A stretch of DNA of 64,000 bases, taken from positions 1,178,001 to 1,242,000 of the forward strand of contig NZ_CP013909.1 of NCBI RefSeq assembly GCF_001507645.1, written 5' to 3'. Both the position numbers and the translations under genes were made by a program. The notes beneath the pieces were generated by a model. It searched no databases, was not told the origin of the DNA, and saw nothing but the letters and a program-made list of their open reading frames with translations. Within the stretch, counting starts at the first letter, position 1. Every line of letters starts with the position of its first letter. This DNA is from Hymenobacter sedentarius (GTDB taxonomy: Bacteria; Bacteroidota; Bacteroidia; Cytophagales; Hymenobacteraceae). Below, piece after piece: positions 41,171 through 51,000 of the stretch.

Positions 41171-42633
41171 AAAGACGAAACGATTTTGGCCGACAGCAGG
41201 CACAGCGGAATGCCGCCGCCCGGATGCACCGAGCCACCGCAAAAGTACAATCCTTCCAGCCGCCCCGAAAAATTAGGGTGCCGCAAGAACGCCGCCAGCG
41301 CGTTGTTGGACGAGCTGCCGTAGAGCGCGCCGCCAAACGACGAAGTATCGGCGGCGATGCCCGGGGGCGTCCACACCTTTTCGGCGGCGATGAGTGGCTC
41401 AATTTCGGTGCCCAGGGCCCGGCTCAACTTATGCAGCACCACGCGCCGGGTTTTCTGGGTGAGGGCCTCCCAGTCCTGGCCTTGGTCGTGGGGCACGTTC
41501 ACCATCACAAACCAGTTTTCGTGCCCGGCCGGGGCATCGGTGGGAGTTTTCTTCGACGTCACGTTCACGTACACCGTCACGTCGTCGGCCACGGTTTTAT
41601 CCTGAAATATGGTCTGGAACTCGCGCTGGTAGTCGGCCGAAAAGAAGATGTTGTGCAAGTCCAGCTCCGGAAACGCGCGCGTGATGCCCCAATAAAAAAT
41701 CAGCGCCGACGAGGAGCGCGGCTGGCCGAGCGTGCGCTCCGGCGCGGGCTGCCGGGGTAGTAGGCGCCGGTAGGTAGGCACCACGTCCATGTTGCTCACC
41801 ACCTGGCCGAAGTCGTACACATCCTGCGCCGTGCGCACGCCCGTTACCCGGCTTTCGGCAGTGATAATCTCCTCCACCGGCTCGTTGTACCGAAACTTCA
41901 CTCCAAACTCGGTGGCTAGGCTGGCCAAGCTCTCGGCAATGGCATAAATGCCGCCTTCGGGATAAAACGCTCCGATGCCGTGCTCCAGGTGCGGAATCAT
42001 GCTCAGCGTGGCCGGCGCCTGGTAGGGGTCCGAGCCGTTGTAGGTCGCGTAGCGGTCGAAGAGTTGCACCAGGCGCGGGTCCGAAAAGGCCTGCGCGTGG
42101 CGCTGGTGCATGGTGCCCAGCAGGCCGAGGCTGGGCAGCGCGGCCACGGCCTTCAGCGTTTCGGTGCTCAGGTAGGTTTTGGCTTTGTGCAGTGACTTGT
42201 GCAAGAATGTGCCCGCCGTGGCGTCATATGCCTTGCCGCCGCGGGCCAGAAACTGCGTGACTTCCGCCGCGGGAGCGCCTAGCTTTTCCTCGACTTCGGC
42301 GGCGAATTTTTCCGCATCGGCCCAGGCCGTCAGCCGGGTGCCATCGGCAAAGAAGTAGTTGGTGATGGGGTCCAGCCGCTCGTAGCGGAAGTAGTCGGCC
42401 GGCTCGCGGTGGGCCAGCCGGAAAATGTCGTCCACCAGCTGCGGCAGCGTAAACAGCGACGGCCCCGCATCGAACCGGTACCCGCCCGGCAGGCTGAATT
42501 GGTGCATCTTGCCCCCAAACGTGCCGCTGGCCTCAAACACCGTAACTGCCCGCCCGGCCACGGCCAGGCGCACCGCCGTCGCCAGCCCGGCAATGCCGGC
42601 CCCGATGATGGCCACGGGTTGGCGCAAAGGCAT
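41155..42633 (-). CDS. crtD: carotenoid 3,4-desaturase-like (CrtD/CrtI family)
   Basis: A 492-residue FAD-dependent desaturase starting at ATG 42633 (a GTG eight codons earlier is possible). The dinucleotide-binding motif is VAIIGAGIAGLATAVRLA, with FGGKMHQFSLPGGYRFDAGPSLFTLP next, a signature of the CrtI/CrtD family. The C-terminal FAD motif is LYFCGGSVHPGGGIPLCLLSAK. Sitting beside cruF, it fits the C-3,4 desaturase that acts on hydroxylated acyclic carotenoids, although CrtI cannot be excluded on sequence alone. The end LITEE-stop is encoded by the repeat sequence GAGGAATGA. The catalytic parts are intact. Confidence 0.88.
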   Translation of the reverse strand: MPLRQPVAIIGAGIAGLATAVRLAVAGRAVTVFEASGTFGGKMHQFSLPGGYRFDAGPSLFTLPQLVDDIFRLAHREPADYFRYERLDPITNYFFADGTRLTAWADAEKFAAEVEEKLGAPAAEVTQFLARGGKAYDATAGTFLHKSLHKAKTYLSTETLKAVAALPSLGLLGTMHQRHAQAFSDPRLVQLFDRYATYNGSDPYQAPATLSMIPHLEHGIGAFYPEGGIYAIAESLASLATEFGVKFRYNEPVEEIITAESRVTGVRTAQDVYDFGQVVSNMDVVPTYRRLLPRQPAPERTLGQPRSSSALIFYWGITRAFPELDLHNIFFSADYQREFQTIFQDKTVADDVTVYVNVTSKKTPTDAPAGHENWFVMVNVPHDQGQDWEALTQKTRRVVLHKLSRALGTEIEPLIAAEKVWTPPGIAADTSSFGGALYGSSSNNALAAFLRHPNFSGRLEGLYFCGGSVHPGGGIPLCLLSAKIVSSLITEE

Positions 42634-42687
42634 CCGATTTTGCTTGTTGCGGAACACAGGGAAATGGGAAAAGCAGTAGCTTGAAAG

Positions 42688-43607
42688 TTAGGCGGTTTTG
42701 GTCGGCAGGAATATTTCCGCCAGCATGCAGCGGGCGCTGCCGCCCCCACCGTTTCGATGGTGGGAATGGCCAGCGGCACCAATTCGGCATACCGTTCCAA
42801 GGTCTGACGCTGGGCCGGCGTGAGGGCGTCGTGGGCCTGCTGCGACATCACGAGCAAGGGCCGCCCGCCGGCTTCCGGGGCCAGCGCCAGCAGGTTGCCC
42901 GCAAACCGGCTTACCTGGGCCTGCGAAATGGCCACGATTTCGTGGCCAGTGGCGGTGAGCGAAGCCACCACAGCGGCCCGTTCGTCGGCATTGGCAATGC
43001 TGTCGAGGCATACCACGGCAACGCCCGGCCCCACGCACATCATCACGTTGGTATGGTAGATTTCCTGTCCTTGCGCGTCGGTGGCCCGAAACGCGACCGG
43101 CCGGTAGGCCAACCGCTGCGCCACCTGCTCAAACAAGGCAGCATCGGTGCGGGGCGACAGGCCCGCGTAGGCCACCCGGTGCACGTGGTCGAAGATGATG
43201 CTGCCCGTGCCTTCCAGGAACCGGTCTTCCCGCTCCGTCCCCGATAAATCAACGACTTCGCGCACGGCAAACTCGCGGGCCAGCGCCGCCACCAGCTCCG
43301 GCCGCCGCTCGGCCCGGCGATTGGGCGCGCACATGGGGTAGAGCAGCAGCTGGCCATCGGCGTGGGTCGTGAACCAGTTGTTGGGGAATACGGCGTCGGG
43401 CTTGGCCGGCTCCGGCGCATCCTCGAACACCCGCACCTGCACCCCGCGGCCGCGCAGGGTGGCCACCGCCGCATCAAACTCGGCTAGCGCCTGCGCGGTC
43501 AGGCCGGTGCCAGTCGGCGGCTGCTGGAAATGATTGGAAACCGCCGTTTCCGCATTGAACCCAAAGCTGGCCGGGCGCACCAGCAGAACGGTGTTGGCGA
43601 GGGGCAT
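42688..43607 (-). pseudogene. ctlX: citrulline utilization hydrolase CtlX, frameshifted near the 3' end
   Basis: An arginine deiminase/amidinotransferase-fold hydrolase from ATG 43607. FPNNWFTTHADGQLLLYPM and APNRRAERR (substrate site) and EGTGSIIFDHVHRVAY (catalytic Asp/Glu region) are as in CtlX. Near the end the frame reads IPTIETVGAAAPAAC and carries on to 42330, inside crtD. Shifting one base at the C5 run 42743-42747 (G5 on the coding strand) restores VGGGGSARCMLAEIFLP and a stop at 42688, including the catalytic Cys. So a single G is missing relative to the expected G6. It may be a sequencing error, a mutation, or a slippage site. It is 54 bases upstream of crtD. Confidence 0.8.
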
Positions 43608-43699
43608 AAAAGGCTCGGTTGATTGCTACGGGTTGGGAGTGGTAGGTACTAAACCATTGAAATGGAATAATGGCTTAGCACCCCACCTATAAAGCCCAA

Positions 43700-44899
43700 C
43701 TATTCCACCGCCAGCACCAGTCCCTTCAAGTACGCCCCTTCCGGGTGAAACAAGCTCACGGGGTGGTCGGCGGGCTGGGTGAGGCGGTGCAGGATGCGCG
43801 CCGGGCGGCCCGCTTCAATAGCAGCGGCCAGCACCGCGCCTTCGAAGAGCTCGGGGCTCACCACCTGCGAGCAGCTGAAGGTGAACAGCAGCCCACCGGG
43901 CGCCAGGTGCGCAATGCCGGCGGCGTTCAGGCGCTTGTAGCCCATCAGGGCGGCGTGGCGGGCGCCCATGTGCTTGGCGAAAGCGGGCGGGTCGAGCACC
44001 AGCAGGTCGTACTGGGCCGAGTGGTTTTTGAGGAAGCCCAGCACGTCGTCGGGGTAGGCAGCGTGGCGGTCGGCGTGGGTGGAGAGCTCGGCGTTGCGCT
44101 CGGTGAGGGCAATGGCTTTCTTGCTTGAATCGACGGAGTGCACCAGCTCGGCGCCGGCTTCCAGGGCATACACCGAGAAGCCGCCGGTGTAGCAGAACGT
44201 GTTGAGCACCTTGCGGCCGGGCGAGTAGCGGGCCAGCAGGGCGCGGTTGTCGCGCTGGTCGATGAAGAAGCCGGTTTTCTGGCCTGTTTCCCAGTCCACG
44301 GCAAACTGGTGGCCGTTTTCGTTTACCAAGTGCTCGGTGCCAGTGCTTTCGCCGAAAAGGTAGCCGTTCTGGGCGTCGGGCACGGCGTTGCCGGGCACGG
44401 TTTCGGCGCTCTTGTCATAAATGGCGCGCAGCTTATCGCCGAACACCACCTGCAGGGCCGCCGCAATTTCGGGGCGGGCGCGGTACATACCCACGCTGTG
44501 GGCCTGCACCACGGCCACGTCGCCGTACACGTCGATAATCAGGCCGGGCAGGCCGTCGCCCTCGGCGTGCACGAGGCGGAACACGTTGGTGTCGGCCGTG
44601 CCGGTGAGGCGCAGGCGCTGCCGCAGCTGGTAGGCATTGCCCAGCTTGGCCTGCCAGAATTCGGCGGTGGGCAGCACAGCATTCACGCCAAAATCCAGCA
44701 TGCGCACGGCAATGGAGCCGCCGCCCGAGAAGTGGCCCACGCCCAGCAATTCGCCGTCGATGGCTTCGACGCGCACGGGGTCGCCCTCCTGGGTGTCGCC
44801 CTTCACGCGGGCAATGGCGCCCGAGAATACCCAGGGGTGGCGCCGGCGCAGGGAGTGGTCTTTTCCGTTTTTGAGAACGATGGTGGCAGGATTCAGCAT
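43700..44899 (-). CDS. class I rRNA methyltransferase (RlmI/RlmK-like, PUA domain)
   Basis: A 399-residue protein from ATG 44899. Residues 1-80 are a PUA-type RNA-binding domain (MLNPATIVLKNGKDHSLRRRHPWVFSGAI, EGDPVRVEAIDGELLGVGHFS). The methyltransferase domain contains QKTGFFIDQRDNR and LNTFCYTGGFSVYALEAGA (motif I), DSSKKAI, and LLVLDPPAFAK (the DPP motif of RNA m5C/m2G enzymes), then CSQVVSPELF. The closest known group is RlmI (m5C1962 of 23S rRNA). Substrate is by family only. The frame is open 98 codons upstream, rejected because ATG 44899 follows a TACCTTTG box. Confidence 0.9.
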   Translation of the reverse strand: MLNPATIVLKNGKDHSLRRRHPWVFSGAIARVKGDTQEGDPVRVEAIDGELLGVGHFSGGGSIAVRMLDFGVNAVLPTAEFWQAKLGNAYQLRQRLRLTGTADTNVFRLVHAEGDGLPGLIIDVYGDVAVVQAHSVGMYRARPEIAAALQVVFGDKLRAIYDKSAETVPGNAVPDAQNGYLFGESTGTEHLVNENGHQFAVDWETGQKTGFFIDQRDNRALLARYSPGRKVLNTFCYTGGFSVYALEAGAELVHSVDSSKKAIALTERNAELSTHADRHAAYPDDVLGFLKNHSAQYDLLVLDPPAFAKHMGARHAALMGYKRLNAAGIAHLAPGGLLFTFSCSQVVSPELFEGAVLAAAIEAGRPARILHRLTQPADHPVSLFHPEGAYLKGLVLAVE

Positions 44900-44906
44900 A
44901 GTCCCG

Positions 44907-44914
44907 CAAAGGTA
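44907..44914 (-). promoter_or_regulatory. -7 box (TACCTTTG) of the RlmI-like gene
   Basis: On the minus strand TACCTTTG ends seven bases before ATG 44899, again suggesting a leaderless or nearly leaderless mRNA. The divergent GNAT gene has only a weak match (GAACTTTG at 44930). Confidence 0.5.
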
Positions 44915-44974
44915 CGGCCCGGCTTGTGCGAACTTTGCCTTTCCCATCTGGGCCCCCGTTGCCCCTATCCCGTC

Positions 44975-45439
44975 ATGACTCCCGACCTGCTTATTCTCGA
45001 CTACGAACCGGCCCACCAGCCGGCTTTCCGCGCCCTCAACCACGAATGGATTGCGCAGTACTTCGCCATTGAGCCCATCGACAACAAAATGCTCGACGAC
45101 CCAGAAGGCTACATTCTGGGCCCCGGCGGCCATATTTTTATGGCCAGCTACGGCGGCGAGCTGGTGGGCACCTGCGCCCTCATCAAAGAGCACGACGGCA
45201 TGTACGAGCTAGCCAAAATGGCCGTGTCGCCGCGGGCGCAGGGCCTGGGCATCGGCTGGGCGCTGGGTCAGGCCATTCTGGGCAAAGCCCGGCAGCTGGG
45301 CGCGCGCCAGGTGGAGCTGCTGTCTAATTCGCGGCTTACCCCGGCGCTGAAGCTCTACGAAAAGCTGGGTTTCCGGCACGTGCCGGTGCCGCCCACGCCG
45401 TACCAGCGCACCGACGTGAAAATGGTGCTCGACCTCTAG
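44975..45439 (+). CDS. GNAT family N-acetyltransferase
   Basis: A 154-residue acetyltransferase from ATG 44975 (MTPDLLILDYEPAHQPAF). The acetyl-CoA motif is AKMAVSPRAQGLGIGWALGQA (residues about 86-106, with QGLGIG as the Q/RxxGxG/A motif), followed by VELLSNSRLTPALKLYEKLGFRHV. Length and order are ordinary for GNAT. The open frame continues far upstream through the opposite gene, but that is a shadow. The stop abuts the stop of the convergent SRPBCC gene with no gap. Substrate unknown. Confidence 0.88.
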   Translation: MTPDLLILDYEPAHQPAFRALNHEWIAQYFAIEPIDNKMLDDPEGYILGPGGHIFMASYGGELVGTCALIKEHDGMYELAKMAVSPRAQGLGIGWALGQAILGKARQLGARQVELLSNSRLTPALKLYEKLGFRHVPVPPTPYQRTDVKMVLDL

Positions 45440-45886
45440 CTACCGCTTCCCGAACCACCGCCGGTAGATGGGCTTGCGCCAGGCAAACTGCGCCCACATG
45501 GCGGGGTAGAGCAGGGCGTCGAGCAGCGGCGAGGCAGTACGGTATTCCAGGGCATCGACAATGATGCTGCCGCCACTTGGGCCGGGCTGTATGAGGTGGC
45601 GGTGGCGCCAGTAGCGCAGCGGCGGGGGCAGGCGCTGGCCTTCGTCCACGAAAAACCGGGTGCCGTCGGGCAGCTGGCCGTCGTCTACAATGAGCGAGGT
45701 CCAGGGCAGGCGGGCCACCAACGTACTCAGCTCAATTTCTACCCGGTCGCCGGTACGGCAGCCGTCGAAGCGCAGCACCCGCAGTCGCGGAAAAGGCGGC
45801 GCCAGGGCCACAAACAGGTCCCGGGTGAAGCCAGCCATGACCTGGGCCGGCGGCTGGGCCACGGCGGTGCGAAGAGTGACGTGCAT
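45440..45886 (-). CDS. SRPBCC-fold (START-like) ligand-binding protein
   Basis: A 148-residue protein from ATG 45886 (MHVTLRTAVAQPPAQV). The order of strands (LRVLRFDGCRTGDRVEIEL, then WTSLIVDDGQLPDGTRFFVDEGQRLP, then RYWRHRHLIQPGPSGGSIIVDALEYRT) and the C-terminal helix (LLDALLYPAMWAQFAWRKPIYRRWFGK) match the SRPBCC fold that binds lipids or other hydrophobic ligands. Members are often annotated as cell division inhibitors or cyclases. The ligand is unknown. It abuts GNAT stop to stop. Confidence 0.75.
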   Translation of the reverse strand: MHVTLRTAVAQPPAQVMAGFTRDLFVALAPPFPRLRVLRFDGCRTGDRVEIELSTLVARLPWTSLIVDDGQLPDGTRFFVDEGQRLPPPLRYWRHRHLIQPGPSGGSIIVDALEYRTASPLLDALLYPAMWAQFAWRKPIYRRWFGKR

Positions 45887-45944
45887 AATCATCAGCACAA
45901 CGCGGCCGGCAAGCCTTTGTTTGCGGCCGCCCGCGGGCTACCGG

Positions 45945-47915
45945 CTACTGCAGCCCCGTTATCCGGAATTCGACCCGGCGGTTGAGCCGGCGCGTAAACT
46001 CCTGGCTGTTGCTGGCCATGGGCTGGGCCCCGCCAAACCCAATGCCGGTGATGCGCGCTTCGGCAATGCCGTGGCCCACGAGGTAGGCCTTCACGGCGCT
46101 TACTCGCTGCTCGCTGAGCACCACGTTCTTCTCGGGCGGGCCCACGTTGTCGGTGTGGCCGCGCAGCTCAATCGTCAGGCCCGGGTTTTCCGACATCAGG
46201 CTCACTAGCTTGTCGAGCGCCGCAAACGAAGAAGGCAGCAGCAGGGCCTGGCCTTGCTCAAACTGCACATTGTTCAGCTGAACCGTGGTGCCCACGCTGA
46301 GCGGCCGGAGCAGAATATCCCGCACAAACGGGCCGGGACCGGCCGTCCAGGTGCTATCCACCACGATGTAGCCGGACAGCTGGGCGCGGTAGCTGTAGGT
46401 AAGGCCGGCTTTGGCGGGGTAGGAGAAGGTGCCCTGTGGCGAGAGGCGCACCGCCTTGCCAAACCCTTCCCCCAGCCGCAGCTGGGCCTGGGGTAGGGGC
46501 TGGTAGGTGGTGGCGTTCAGCACCCGGCCGCGCCAGGAGGCAGTGGTGGGCGGCACCGGGGGCGCTTCCTTGGTGCGCACCACGCTAAACAGGTTGCAGC
46601 CTGCTAAATCGGTGTAGGTGCCCTTGCGCACCCGGGTGGCTTGGCGACGGGCCAGGTCCACCTTGTACACGGCGGTAGGCCCGGCCAAGTACATCCGGCG
46701 CTGTCCGCGCTCGTCGTTTTGCATCAGCAGGTCGCTGTAGCCGCCGCGCTTGGGCAGGCCACTCAGGGCCATCATCTCGGGGTTGGGCTGCTGCGTGCTC
46801 AGGTTTACTTTCATAAGCGCGCCGTCGGTGCTGTATACCAGGTACATGGTGTTGGCGTCGTCGAGGCAGAAGTTGCCGTGCGAGCCCGCACTCTCGTACC
46901 CGATAAGCGGGTAGAACGGTGCCTTCTGCAGCGGGTCGGTGGCCCAGATTACCTTCACGCTGCCGTCGTACGGGCTGACTTTTACCAGCTTGTTGGCGTC
47001 GGAGGTGATGAAGTAGAGGTCGCCACGCTCGTCGGTGGCCGCCGAAATCCAGCACACGTCCTGGCCTTGGGCTGGCAGCTTCCAGGAGGTGTAGCTGCCC
47101 TTGCGCGTGGCCGGGTTGTAGCGGTATACCAGCTCGGGCGTGTCGGTGGGCGCTTTGGTCACCGAATACAGGTAGTTGTCGAACCCCTTGGCTAGCGCGT
47201 ACGACTGGAAGGGCAGCACCTGCCGGTGAATGATGGGGGCGTCGGTGAGCCGGTTGGACGAGAATTCGTGGATGGTGCGGCAGTCGTCTTCCCACTGGCC
47301 GTTGTGGTAGCGCATGGCCGCGATGCCGTACAGCTTGTTGTCGCAGATTTGGTCGGCGTAGCGACGGCCCGGCAGCGGGTTGCTGGTAAAGCCAAAGGAG
47401 TCCACCAGCTGCTGCCCCTGCGCCAGGTAGGCGCTGTCCTGGCGGGCTTCGCCGCGGTACTCCACCCGGAATTCGTAGCCGCCGCGTCGCACCCAGCGCC
47501 CCACCACGTGCGTGCGGCTTGCCGGTGCCGGGGCGGCTGCGTAAGTGTAGTCGTAGCGCACTTCGTTGTAGCGCCCAAGGTCGCGCTGGTCGATGCGCAG
47601 GACCTGGGACTGGGGCAGCCGCTGAACGCTGCGCCACACCGAATCCTCCCCGCCGTACACGGTCAGGCTCAGTTCTTTCTGCGCATCGGGCAGCACCTGC
47701 ATGGTGAGGGTGGCCACGGCCAGTGTGGGGCGGAAGGCCTCGCCGGCGTAGAAGGTAGCCTCCACGCCGTTCACGTTTTTTCGCACTTTCCAGGCCGGCG
47801 GGTAGGTGAGCCGGTAGTGCCCCCCTGCATCAGTATAAACGGCTCCGGTCGGGGCCGGCTGCGCATGCAGCGCCATGGTAAGTACTGCCAGTACCAGCGT
47901 CAGAAAAGCCTTCAT
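45945..47915 (-). CDS. exported beta-propeller-like protein with OmpA domain
   Basis: A 656-residue secreted protein from ATG 47915 (MKAFLTLVLAVLTMALHAQ, signal peptide). A first domain of about 160 residues (YRLTYPPAWKVRKNVNGVEATFYAGE) resembles PsbP-like or CHU-type modules. A middle region of repeated strands (LYSVTKAPTDTPELVYRYNP, DVCWISAATDERGDLYFIT, YLAGPTAVYKVDL) looks like a beta-propeller. A carboxypeptidase-regulatory-like segment and a C-terminal OmpA peptidoglycan-binding domain (IELRGHTDNVGPPEKNVVLSEQRVSAVKAYLV, LNRRVEFRI) finish it. It is likely bound to peptidoglycan in the outer envelope. Confidence 0.85.
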   Translation of the reverse strand: MKAFLTLVLAVLTMALHAQPAPTGAVYTDAGGHYRLTYPPAWKVRKNVNGVEATFYAGEAFRPTLAVATLTMQVLPDAQKELSLTVYGGEDSVWRSVQRLPQSQVLRIDQRDLGRYNEVRYDYTYAAAPAPASRTHVVGRWVRRGGYEFRVEYRGEARQDSAYLAQGQQLVDSFGFTSNPLPGRRYADQICDNKLYGIAAMRYHNGQWEDDCRTIHEFSSNRLTDAPIIHRQVLPFQSYALAKGFDNYLYSVTKAPTDTPELVYRYNPATRKGSYTSWKLPAQGQDVCWISAATDERGDLYFITSDANKLVKVSPYDGSVKVIWATDPLQKAPFYPLIGYESAGSHGNFCLDDANTMYLVYSTDGALMKVNLSTQQPNPEMMALSGLPKRGGYSDLLMQNDERGQRRMYLAGPTAVYKVDLARRQATRVRKGTYTDLAGCNLFSVVRTKEAPPVPPTTASWRGRVLNATTYQPLPQAQLRLGEGFGKAVRLSPQGTFSYPAKAGLTYSYRAQLSGYIVVDSTWTAGPGPFVRDILLRPLSVGTTVQLNNVQFEQGQALLLPSSFAALDKLVSLMSENPGLTIELRGHTDNVGPPEKNVVLSEQRVSAVKAYLVGHGIAEARITGIGFGGAQPMASNSQEFTRRLNRRVEFRITGLQ

Positions 47916-48089
47916 AAACAGCAGCTCGGACGTAAACAAGACAAATGCAGGGGGCGAAAGGCAAACACGTCGGTGCTACAAAGCAACAAGGTTTGCAGCC
48001 AACTAAATGATTATTTGTCGGCCAACGTGCCTAAAACCACCACAAGGGTACAAAATTTCTTGCCCAAGTACCCAAAGCGAAGGCTGAGA

Positions 48090-51000
48090 TTAGCCCAGCA
48101 GTTCCTCAATGTCGGCGCGGGTGAGGTGCTTAATCACGGCCTCATCCGTCGCAATCAACTCACTTACCAAGGCCAGCTTGCGGCGCTGCAAAGCCAGGAT
48201 TTTCTCCTCCACCGTGCCCTGGGTAATGAATTTGTAAGTGAACACCGGGCGCTGCTGCCCGATGCGGTGGGCGCGGTCCACGGCCTGGGCCTCCACGGCC
48301 GGGTTCCACCACGGGTCGAGGATGAAGACGTAGTCGGCGGCGGTGAGGTTAAGGCCCACGCCCCCGGCCTTCAGGCTGATGAGGAAGATTTTCAGGTTGT
48401 CGTCTTCCTGGAAGCGGGCCACTTCGGCGGGCCGGTCGCGGGTGGCGCCGTCGAGGTAGGCATACGCCAGCTGTCGCTCATCCAGCGCCACTCGCACTAG
48501 CGACAGGTGCTGCACAAATTGGCTGAACACCAAAACCTTGTGTCCCTCGGCCACCACGTTGCGAATCATGCGCAGCACCTCGCGCAGCTTGCCCGATTCG
48601 TGGGTGTAGGTGTCGTCGGCCAGGCGCGGGTGGTTAGCAATTTGCCGCAATCGGGTTAAGCCCTGCAGCAGCAAAAATTGGGTGCTGGCCGGGCCGTGCT
48701 CGTCGAGGTTGCGCAGGATTTTATTGCGGTAAAAGCTCTTCGTTTCCTCGTAGGCGTGGGCCTGCTCCTCCGTCATGGGGCAGTAGCTGAGCTGCTCGGT
48801 CTTTTCGGGCAGCTCCTTGGCTACCTGGGCCTTGTGCCGGCGCAGGATGAACGGCTTGATGAGGGCGTGCAGCCGCCGCGTGCGCCCTTCGTCCTGGTGC
48901 TTCTCGATGGGCTTGAGAAACTCCTTGCGGAAGAACGCCTGCGTACCCAACAAGCCCGGGTTGATGAACGACATCTGCGACCACAGGTCCATGGTGCTGT
49001 TTTCCACGGGCGTGCCCGTCAGAATAAGACGGTGCTTGGAACGCAGCTGCCGCACGGCCTGCGACGTCGTCGACGATGGGTTTTTAATGGCCTGCGACTC
49101 GTCCAGAATCACGTAATCAAACTTGTAGCTGGCTAGCAGGTCTGTGTCCAAGCGCACGATGCCGTAGCTGGTGAGCACCACATCGTAGTCGGCAAAGCGG
49201 TCGGGGTTTTTGTCGCGGTAGGTGCCGGTGTAGGCCAGAATGCGCAGGTCGGGCGTAAACTTCTCGGCTTCGGCCAGCCAGTTGAACACCAGCGAAGTAG
49301 GCAGCACCAGCAGCGAGGCGGCGCCCTGCGCTTCGCCGCTTTCGCAGCGATGCTGCAGCATGGCCAGCGTCTGAATGGTATTGTGCGTCAGTACGAAATT
49401 ATCCGTCACATACAGGCGGTCGGGAGCATCTACCGAAATGCACTGCGCCGGCATGATGCCCACCGATGTCACGGATTTGATGCCGCGGTAGGGTTGGTAT
49501 TTGGTCTTGGGGCGGTACAGGGACGCTTTGCGAGCCAGCCGGAACGGTTGAATGTGAGGCGGGAGGCTCAACGTGAGGGTATAGGCAGCTTGCCCTGTCC
49601 GCTTTTCACCTAAGTGATAATAGGATGGCATTTTCGCGCTTTGCTTAACTGTTCCACCCAGCGACTGCACCAGAAAAGTGACGCCCGTAATCAATTGGGG
49701 CGAAATGGAGGAAAACTGACACACATCGCCCTGAGCCGACATGTAACCGTCTGAATCCATTAACCCTTGCAACACGGCCAGCCGCGTCGCCACGTCGTTG
49801 TAGAGGTAGGCTTCGGGAATGAATTTGGTCAGCGACCCTTTGCCTTTCAAGCCCAGGTTGCGAATGTGCTGCATCAGCTCATTCGTCCAGCCGGCCACGT
49901 TTTTCACAAACGAGTAATCACAAGTCTGGCCCTGCCGACGCATGGCCAGGGTCGGGGGCAGCTCGCGCGTCACGTAATTCACAATTTCGGCGTCACCAGT
50001 CGAAAGCTGAATGCTATTGAGGCGGAAGCAACCATCGCCCAACAGCAGGCCCATAAAATAAGGGTCGACTGGTACCTGTTGGGAGGACATTTCGACCGGT
50101 TTCACAATGGGAATGAACCACTTGGTGTTGCCATGCTTGTCGTGTAGGTCGGCGCTCAACTCCTGGAGCGCCTTCACCTTGTAAGCTTGGCCCCGGTATT
50201 TCTGCACGGGGCTTTGCACGGCCCACAAATGCTCTGCGCAACATTCCGCCGTGGAACCATCGGTGAACGTCACGCGAAAGATTTCTTTTTCGCCTTGCGG
50301 AAACACGCCTGTTACCCGTGAAGTTTGGCCCTGCGAATTGATAATGGAATCGCCGACCCGTAACTCACCCATTTGCCGCCAACCGCTCGGGGTGAGAATA
50401 TTGGCGTGCAGCGGCTGCGCTTTGCCCAGGCCCATGTCGTCGGCCAGGCAGCCGCCAAAATGGTAGTCCTGCACGAAGCGCAGCCAGTTGTAGCCCGCTT
50501 TCTGATAAGGGCGCAGCTCACCCAGGAAGCCGATGGGCAGGGGGTGGTCTTCTACCTCGGCAAAGTCGCGCAGTCTGGCCAGCTTGCGGCCCATGCGCAC
50601 GGTGGCCAGCTCGTTGCTTTGCAGGTCGGCCACCAGCGCCAGGTGGTGGCGGCGCAGGTTCAGGCCCTCCGGGGTTTCTTCGCCAAAGGCAAACAGCTCC
50701 AGGTAGTCCGTAAACCACTCTTCGGGAATGATGGCAATCTGACCGTTGGGCAGCTTGAACTCGCGGCGGCGCTGCAAAATGTGGGCCCGCAACCGGATAA
50801 ACGGCACCTCGATGTCGCCAAAACGCACGGTGCCGCGCACATCAAACCAGTCACCGGCTTCCTGAATGCCCACGTGCACGCTGGTGGGCCCAATGAAGTA
50901 GCTCTTGGTGGCCGTAGACGCGGCTTCTACCGTGTAGCCCAACTCCGTGAGGATGGCCGTGTTGTCGTGCAGCCACTTAAACGCTTCGCTTTTGGGCAGG

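Noticed and set aside
42330..42687. In-frame continuation of ctlX into crtD as a longer protein
   Set aside because: The extra residues are a shadow of crtD, and the normal CtlX end with the catalytic Cys lies in the other frame before 42688.
44138..44974. Long upstream extension of the GNAT gene
   Set aside because: It runs antisense through the RlmI-like gene, and ATG 44975 begins a complete GNAT domain.
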